Origin: Rhodococcus erythropolis NBRC 15567
GTDB lineage: Bacteria > Actinomycetota > Actinomycetes > Mycobacteriales > Mycobacteriaceae
Length of the DNA: 45,752 bases
NCBI RefSeq assembly: GCF_001552595.1
Contig: NZ_BCRM01000015.1
Location: 1 to 45,752 of the forward strand
Direction of reading: 5' to 3'
Position numbers and translations under genes: made by a program. How positions within the stretch are numbered: the first letter of the stretch is position 1; each line of letters opens with the position of its first letter. Under the pieces are notes generated by a model. That model had not been told where the DNA came from. It did no database searches and was given only the letters and a program-made list of their open reading frames with translations. Positions 41,094 through 45,752 of this stretch are shown one piece after another.

Positions 41094-42599
41094 ATGGTAG
41101 GGACGAGTCGCTTTCTGCGCCTTCTCCTAGTGCTGGCCGTTGTACTTGCGGCTTCGTTGATCGGCATCCTCACGCGCCCACCAGGTTTGCTCGCGACATT
41201 CTGGTGCGCCAACGCCATTCTGCTGGGAATGATGGTCAGATGGCCGGTCCTGATCGAGTGGCCGACGTGGATCGCTGCGGCTGTCGGATACGTCTGCGCT
41301 GACCTGATCACCGGCAACTCGCTCTCGCTTGCGGTGCAGTTGAACGGGGCGAACCTCGCCGGAGTCACAGTCGGTGTTCTTGTTCTGTACTACTTGAAGC
41401 GCACACCGTTCCGATTGGTCGATTCGCAGTCGCTGGTGTGGATGGTCTTCGTCTCGTTCGTCGCGGCGACTGGTACCGCGGCCACTGCCGGCGCCTTGGA
41501 CCGGCTCTTACGCGGTCAGTCCTTTACCGACACGTTCTTCCACTGGGGTGCCACCGAGGTCATGGCGTACCTGCTGGTCCTTCCTCTCATTCTCACTCTC
41601 ACCATCCCGTCGAGCCTTGCCGAGTTCCGCAGCAAACTGACTGCCAAAACCGTCGCCGCTATGAGCGTTCCGCTACTCGCCACTGCAGCCTGCGTGCCGA
41701 TCGCCCTCAGCATCGAAGGGCCGATCGCGCTGGTCCTTCCGATTCCGGCTCTCCTGTGGTGCGCCACTCGCATCTCGGTTCCGAGCACTGCCTTCGTTTC
41801 AGTGGTCTGGTCGGTGTGGTCACTCATGATGGCGGGAAGCGGTCGACTCGATATCGGAGATCAAGCTGCCTCGACGTGGAACGAGGACGTCATCACGTCC
41901 ATTGCCGTCACGCTGATCGCGTTGGGGCCGATCGCGGTTGCCTGTGCGACCGAGGAACGTCGCGCTGCCGAGCGTGAGCTCTTCCTTGCTGTCGAATTCG
42001 ACCATCTGACCGGGGTCCTCTCGCGTGGTGCGTTTCTCGGACACGCGGAATCGGAGCTTGCCGCCGCGGCTCGCACACAATCCCCGGTCGGCCTGCTGAT
42101 GCTCGACCTGGACCACTTCAAGAGCATCAACGACACGCATGGACATATGACCGGTGACAGCGTTCTCGCGAACTTCGCCGAACGGGCCGCTGACCGATTG
42201 TCGGACGGCGATCTGATCGGAAGGCTCGGCGGCGAGGAGTTCGCCATTCTGCTTCCGGACTGCAGCTACGCGCGAGCAGTCGATGTGGCCGAGGCGGTCC
42301 GCGGCGCGCAAGTCGAGTACTCGGCCGAATCAGAAGTGACGAGCACCGTCAGTGTCGGCGTCGCGTGGGTCGATCATGCGACGCCGACGTTGACCACCCT
42401 TATGACCGTCGCGGACGAGGCTCTGTACGAAGCCAAGCGCGCCGGGCGCAACCTCGTGAAAGTGCGCCGGCTCGGCAACGATGCATTGCCGCAACGGAAT
42501 TCCGAGCCGGATATGGCCACCCGCACCTATCGCAAACCTGACATACCACGAACGATCAGGCGAGGATTTGGCCGCGAAGGTGTGGTGGACGGCCGATAA
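41094..42599 (+). CDS. MASE1-GGDEF diguanylate cyclase
   Basis: A 501-residue membrane protein. Residues 1-290 hold about eight helices of the MASE1 sensory type, then a GGDEF domain: [15 protein letters not shown] (337-351) and the active-site GGEEF (379-383), in full RLGGEEF, which supports c-di-GMP synthesis. The inhibitory I-site RxxD is missing: S370 stands where Arg would be, before D373. So product inhibition may be weak. GAGGTG lies five bases upstream of the ATG at 41094. It is downstream of the peptide genes but in its own unit. The C-terminal 60 residues are polar and not part of the domain. Confidence 0.93.
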   Translation: MVGTSRFLRLLLVLAVVLAASLIGILTRPPGLLATFWCANAILLGMMVRWPVLIEWPTWIAAAVGYVCADLITGNSLSLAVQLNGANLAGVTVGVLVLYYLKRTPFRLVDSQSLVWMVFVSFVAATGTAATAGALDRLLRGQSFTDTFFHWGATEVMAYLLVLPLILTLTIPSSLAEFRSKLTAKTVAAMSVPLLATAACVPIALSIEGPIALVLPIPALLWCATRISVPSTAFVSVVWSVWSLMMAGSGRLDIGDQAASTWNEDVITSIAVTLIALGPIAVACATEERRAAERELFLAVEFDHLTGVLSRGAFLGHAESELAAAARTQSPVGLLMLDLDHFKSINDTHGHMTGDSVLANFAERAADRLSDGDLIGRLGGEEFAILLPDCSYARAVDVAEAVRGAQVEYSAESEVTSTVSVGVAWVDHATPTLTTLMTVADEALYEAKRAGRNLVKVRRLGNDALPQRNSEPDMATRTYRKPDIPRTIRRGFGREGVVDGR

Positions 42600-42604
42600 C
42601 CGCG

Positions 42605-42632
42605 CTGACCTGCATCGGGATTGGCATATAGT
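42605..42632 (+). promoter_or_regulatory. purT promoter, predicted leaderless
   Basis: CTGACC (42605-42610), 16-bp spacer, TATAGT (42627-42632). Only seven bases separate TATAGT from the purT ATG, so transcription would begin at or next to the start codon. No Shine-Dalgarno sequence is present. Confidence 0.6.
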
Positions 42633-42639
42633 CGCACCC

Positions 42640-43875
42640 ATGCAGCTTGATTCGACGCCTTCGCCCCTGCCGACGCTTCCGCTCCGATTCGGAACTCCCC
42701 TGACCGAGAACTCCATCCGCGTGATGATGTTGGGATCAGGCGAGTTGGGTAAGGAAGTTGTCATCGCGTTGCAGCGTCTTGGCGTCGAAGTGATTGCGGT
42801 GGATCGGTATCCCGATGCCCCTGGGCACCAGGTGGCTCATCGTGCGCATACCGTCGACATGACCGATCCGGAAGCGCTGCTTGCCGTCATCGAGTTGGAA
42901 AAGCCTCACTTCGTGGTTCCCGAGATCGAGGCCATTGCGACGGATGCGCTTGCACTCGTTGAAGAACGCGGGGCCGCGGTGGTCATTCCCACCGCCCGCG
43001 CCACCCAGCTCACGATGAACCGTGAGGGGATCCGTCGGCTCGCGGCCGAGGAGTTGGGCCTGCCCACTTCGCCGTACGCTTTCGCGGACTCGCTTGCCGA
43101 AGTGCAGGCAGCGACAGACCGAATCGGTTTCCCGTGCGTCATCAAGCCCGTCATGTCCTCGTCGGGGAAGGGACAGTCGACGGTTCGATCCGCCGAAGAT
43201 CTCGACGCCGCATGGGATTACGCGATGGCCGGAGGTCGTGTGAATCACGGCCGGGTGATCGTCGAGGGTTTTGTCGATTTCGATTACGAGATAACACAAT
43301 TGACGGTTCGCGCCGTCGGCGAGAGCGGTCAGGTCGAGACGTCGTTCTGCGAGCCGATCGGGCACCTGCAGGAAGCCGGTGACTACATCGAATCGTGGCA
43401 GCCGCAGCAGATGTCCGCGGTTGCCCTCGCCTCGGCCCGAGACGTCGCCGAGAAGGTGACCACGGCTCTGGGCGGGCGAGGCATCTTCGGTGTCGAGCTA
43501 TTCGTGAAGGGCGACGACGTCTTCTTCTCCGAAGTGAGCCCACGGCCGCACGACACCGGATTGGTGACTCTGCGGACGCAGCGACTTTCGGAGTTCGAGC
43601 TGCATGCCCGCGCGATCCTGGGCTTGCCGGTCGACACGACGCTCATGGTGCCGGGAGCATCGGCAGTGATCTACGGCGGAGTGGAGGCCAAGGGGATCGG
43701 ATTCGACGGCGTCGCCGAGGCACTCTCGGTTCCCGAGACGGACCTGCGGCTCTTCGGCAAGCCCGAGAGCTTCACGCGTCGTCGCATGGGTGTTGCAGTG
43801 TCGACGGCCGCCGACGTGCCGACTGCACGCGCCCGTGCTCGCGAGGCCGCGTCGAAGGTGCGTCCCGTCGGATGA
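42640..43875 (+). CDS. purT: Formate-dependent GAR transformylase PurT
   Basis: Uses formate and ATP to formylate glycinamide ribonucleotide, the folate-independent route for step three of purine synthesis. The 411-residue ATP-grasp protein starts with [29 protein letters not shown] (Rossmann-like), then [12 protein letters not shown] (ATP-grasp loop), [16 protein letters not shown] (metal-binding E and [12 protein letters not shown]) and a C-terminal RRMGVAVS. The longer upstream frame is not conserved, so I use the ATG at 42640. In M. tuberculosis purT is Rv0389, in the same broad region. Its stop overlaps the next start (ATGA). Confidence 0.97.
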   Translation: MQLDSTPSPLPTLPLRFGTPLTENSIRVMMLGSGELGKEVVIALQRLGVEVIAVDRYPDAPGHQVAHRAHTVDMTDPEALLAVIELEKPHFVVPEIEAIATDALALVEERGAAVVIPTARATQLTMNREGIRRLAAEELGLPTSPYAFADSLAEVQAATDRIGFPCVIKPVMSSSGKGQSTVRSAEDLDAAWDYAMAGGRVNHGRVIVEGFVDFDYEITQLTVRAVGESGQVETSFCEPIGHLQEAGDYIESWQPQQMSAVALASARDVAEKVTTALGGRGIFGVELFVKGDDVFFSEVSPRPHDTGLVTLRTQRLSEFELHARAILGLPVDTTLMVPGASAVIYGGVEAKGIGFDGVAEALSVPETDLRLFGKPESFTRRRMGVAVSTAADVPTARARAREAASKVRPVG

Positions 43876-44354
43876 GTCCTGTGGCCGAGGTCCTCGTCGG
43901 GCTGGTCATCCTGGTCGGTCTGATCGGTGTCGTCGTTCCGATTCTTCCGGGGACACTTCTCGTTTTCGGTGCAATTCTGGTGTGGGCGATCATGACCGGC
44001 GGCGCGACGGCGTGGACGGTGTTCGCGCTGTCGACGCTGGCACTGGTGGTCACCGGGATCGTGAAGTACACCTGGCCAGGCAAGCGGATGAAGTCCGGGG
44101 GAGTGCCCAACCTGTCGGTGGTGGTCGGCGGCGTCGTCGGCATCATCGGGTTCTTCGTGATTCCGGTCGTGGGCTTGTTCCTCGGATTCATCGTCGGAAC
44201 GTATTTCGCCGAACTAGCGCGGCTGCGCCGTTACGACATCGCCTGGTCGTCGACGCTTCACGCGGTGAAGGCAGTCGGATTGTCCATGCTGGTGGAACTG
44301 TTCGGAGCGCTGATCGCGGCGGGGCTGTGGCTGGGAGCCGTCGCGTTCACTTGA
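43872..44354 (+). CDS. DUF456 membrane protein
   Basis: A 160-residue protein with four to five hydrophobic helices. It matches the DUF456 pattern: [28 protein letters not shown] at the start, [47 protein letters not shown] in the middle, with glycine-rich helices. Function unknown. The ATG at 43872 overlaps the purT stop; a GTG at 43881 is another possible start. Its 3' end overlaps the antiparallel amidohydrolase gene by 97 bp. Confidence 0.88.
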   Translation: MSPVAEVLVGLVILVGLIGVVVPILPGTLLVFGAILVWAIMTGGATAWTVFALSTLALVVTGIVKYTWPGKRMKSGGVPNLSVVVGGVVGIIGFFVIPVVGLFLGFIVGTYFAELARLRRYDIAWSSTLHAVKAVGLSMLVELFGALIAAGLWLGAVAFT

Positions 44355-45097
44355 GCGCAGCGGTACCAGGAGCGGGCGTTGTCGCACATGACCGCGGACA
44401 GGTCGTCGCCGACAGCTTCGGCGATCACGTCCAGGTCGTGGACCTCGAACGCTCGACGTGCCCGTGTGCCGGGTAGATCGGTGCCGAACATCAGCGCAGC
44501 GGGGTTGACCGCGTGGATCTGGCGAAGCACGTCGCCGACGTCGGAGATGGTGGTGCGTCCGAACCCGGTGGCTTTGACGCGTACCCCGCGGTCGACGAGG
44601 TTGAGGAGATACGGCAGTCCGCGGGTGGACATTCCCAAGTGATCGATGCTCACCGCCGGCAATTTGGCGAATACGGGTTCCAGCGACAGCAACAGCGTGG
44701 CATCGACGTAGAACTCGGCGTGCCAGCCGACCAGATCGAATGCCCGGTTGGCGAGATCGGCGAGTAGACGCAGGTCGGTGGCGCCTCGGCGCAGATTGAA
44801 TCGGACGGCGCGCACTCCCAGCGCGTCCAGCGCAACGATGTCTTCATCCGTCGCATCGAGCGGCAAAGCAGTGACGCCCACCCAGCCTTCGCCGAGCTCG
44901 GACAAGGCGGCTTTCAGGTATTCCTGGTCATTGCCCTGGTACGACGCGGTCACCACAGCGCCGCCGTCAACACTCAGGCCCTTCAGTGAGGCAAGCCGGG
45001 CCCGGTAATCGGCCACGGTGAAGGGCTCAGGCAGGTACCCGTGATTCTCGACCAGCGGGAAGCGCGGGTCGATGATATGCACGTGGGCGTCAAACAC
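44258..45097 (-). CDS. Amidohydrolase (COG3618, TIM-barrel metal hydrolase)
   Basis: A 279-residue amidohydrolase. The metal motif is DAHVHIID near the N-terminus (HxH), a His in SIDHLGM, and the late Asp in MFGTDLPGTR. These belong to the predicted TIM-barrel metal-dependent hydrolase group (lactonase- and decarboxylase-like). Substrate unknown. The conserved domain ends near ARSWYR; the last 30 residues (Ala/Ser/Thr rich) lie antiparallel to the DUF456 gene and are probably a frame extension without function. GTG 45097 starts the conserved core; the upstream 13 codons are not conserved. Confidence 0.85.
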   Translation of the reverse strand: MFDAHVHIIDPRFPLVENHGYLPEPFTVADYRARLASLKGLSVDGGAVVTASYQGNDQEYLKAALSELGEGWVGVTALPLDATDEDIVALDALGVRAVRFNLRRGATDLRLLADLANRAFDLVGWHAEFYVDATLLLSLEPVFAKLPAVSIDHLGMSTRGLPYLLNLVDRGVRVKATGFGRTTISDVGDVLRQIHAVNPAALMFGTDLPGTRARRAFEVHDLDVIAEAVGDDLSAVMCDNARSWYRCAQVNATAPSHSPAAISAPNSSTSMDNPTAFTA

Positions 45098-45137
45098 GGG
45101 GTCTATTTTGCCCTGTTGCCTTGGGTCCCCGCACACA

Positions 45138-45177
45138 CCACCGGCCCGATGTGACCTGGGTCGCGTCGGGCCGGTGG
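45138..45177. terminator. Terminator between amidohydrolase and fprA genes
   Basis: Arms CCACCGGCCCGA (45138-45149) and TCGGGCCGGTGG (45166-45177), 12 bp, perfect, 16-base loop. It lies 29 bp after the fprA stop and ends fprA transcription before the amidohydrolase start. Confidence 0.88.
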
Positions 45178-45206
45178 AGGGCTTCTGTTCAGTTACTTCT
45201 GCGCAC

Positions 45207-45752
45207 TCAGTTCGCGCGGTCGGGCTCGGACGCCTTCAGCATGTCGTGACGCTCGACGACCTTGATGCGCTCACGGCCTTCGGGCTCGCCCAGGCTGCGC
45301 TCGTGCGCGTCGAGGCGGTACCAGCCCTGCCAGGTCGTGTACGGCACCTGCTTGCCTTCGAGGAACTCGATGACGGCGTTCTCGTCGGGGTTCGCGGCGC
45401 CGGCGAAGCCGACGGAATCCTCGAGAAGATTCGCGACGGTTTCGTTGGCGTCACCCTTCGTGTGGCCGATGAGGCCGACGGGGCCGCGCTTGATCCAGCC
45501 GGTGACGTAGGTGGCCGGCATGAACCGGGCTGCGCCCTCGGCGTTGTCGTCGGCGACGACGCGTCCGGCGTCGTTGGGGACGGTGCCCGCCTGGTCGTCG
45601 AACGGCAGCTGCGTGACGTTCTGCGAGAGGTAACCGACGGCGCGGTACACGGCCTGGACATCCCAGTCCTTGTACGTGCCGGTGCCCTTGACGTTGCCGG
45701 TGCCGTCGAGCTGAGTGCGCTCGGTGCGCAGGCCGACGACCTTGCCGTCTTC
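45207..45752 (-). CDS. fprA: Ferredoxin-NADP reductase FprA, 3' part
   Basis: The last 181 residues of a flavoprotein of the adrenodoxin reductase type, open at the window edge. The visible part has GLRTERTQL, QAVYRAVGYL, and TGWIKRGPVGLIGHTKGDANETV, typical of the NADP- and FAD-binding C-terminal region of mycobacterial FprA; the ending WYRLDAHERSLGEPEGRERIKVVERHDML is the usual tail. It passes electrons from NADPH to ferredoxin for cytochrome P450 or Fe-S proteins. Direction is leftward, and the gene ends at the hairpin at 45138. Confidence 0.94.
   Translation of the reverse strand, partial: EDGKVVGLRTERTQLDGTGNVKGTGTYKDWDVQAVYRAVGYLSQNVTQLPFDDQAGTVPNDAGRVVADDNAEGAARFMPATYVTGWIKRGPVGLIGHTKGDANETVANLLEDSVGFAGAANPDENAVIEFLEGKQVPYTTWQGWYRLDAHERSLGEPEGRERIKVVERHDMLKASEPDRAN

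Noticed and set aside
40586..41302. 238-codon plus-strand frame crossing peptide D and the GGDEF start
   Set aside because: It overlaps two better-supported genes in other frames and has Arg/Pro/Ser shadow composition.

Overview
The window is 45.7 kb of a high-GC actinobacterial chromosome. The gene families and their order point to a mycolic-acid-containing genus, most likely Rhodococcus (erythropolis-like); the genus is my inference. The strongest support is partial synteny with the Mycobacterium tuberculosis Rv0357c-Rv0389 segment: pyrE, TrmH-type methylase, GH76 glycosidase, DedA, class II aldolase (fba), Rv0361-like and Rv0360c-like proteins, Rv0359-like metalloprotease, Rv0358-like protein, purA and purT all occur here. 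They are interrupted by accessory blocks of regulators, transporters and redox enzymes. No rRNA, tRNA, CRISPR array, prophage or complete insertion sequence is visible.

Layout. 1-4.3 kb: 3' end of an SDR gene, pyrE, a TetR-MarR-MFS efflux cassette read leftward, and a divergent PlsC-type acyltransferase. 4.3-9.6 kb: YhhN-like membrane protein, small membrane protein, SDR, lipoprotein coupled to a TrmH/SpoU methylase, GH76 glycosidase, alpha/beta hydrolase. 9.5-13.2 kb: double-GNAT protein, NtaA/DszA-type flavin monooxygenase, and a CobW GTPase behind a Zur-like palindrome. 13.2-18.5 kb: two DedA proteins, fba, Rv0361-like protein, DUF3151 and FUSC-like proteins. 18.6-22.9 kb: CDF metal exporter, PPOX-fold protein and divergent WYL regulator, DUF808 protein, methyltransferase. 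22.9-27.4 kb: thiolase and DHA2 efflux pump translationally coupled under a divergent HxlR regulator, then a 13E12-type HNH protein behind a LexA-like SOS box. 27.4-31.6 kb: GNAT, M50 protease, Rv0358-like protein, purA, deoxyribonucleotidase. 31.6-35.7 kb: MocR regulator, wHTH-methyltransferase, alpha-methylacyl-CoA racemase family protein. 35.8-39.6 kb: two overlapping ABC half-transporters that form a textbook asymmetric heterodimer.

The most unusual part is 39.6-41.0 kb. Four very short genes (40, 37, 40 and 48 codons), each with a good ribosome binding site, encode cysteine-free, signal-less peptides with an amphipathic helix and a Gly/Ser/Ala-rich tail. They share a short core (hydrophobic-Leu-Lys-Ser/Thr/Asp-hydrophobic). 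Three form one transcription unit closed by a strong terminator. The fourth has its own near-consensus promoter. The flanking AT-rich leaders carry one perfect and two imperfect CRP/GlxR-type sites. In size, lack of signal peptide and composition they resemble the PorA/PorH-type mycomembrane peptides of Corynebacterium, but I do not recognise them individually. They diverge from the heterodimeric ABC exporter and precede a MASE1-GGDEF diguanylate cyclase.

The right end has purT (probably leaderless) coupled to a DUF456 protein, an amidohydrolase that overlaps it antiparallel, and the 3' part of a ferredoxin-NADP reductase gene (fprA).
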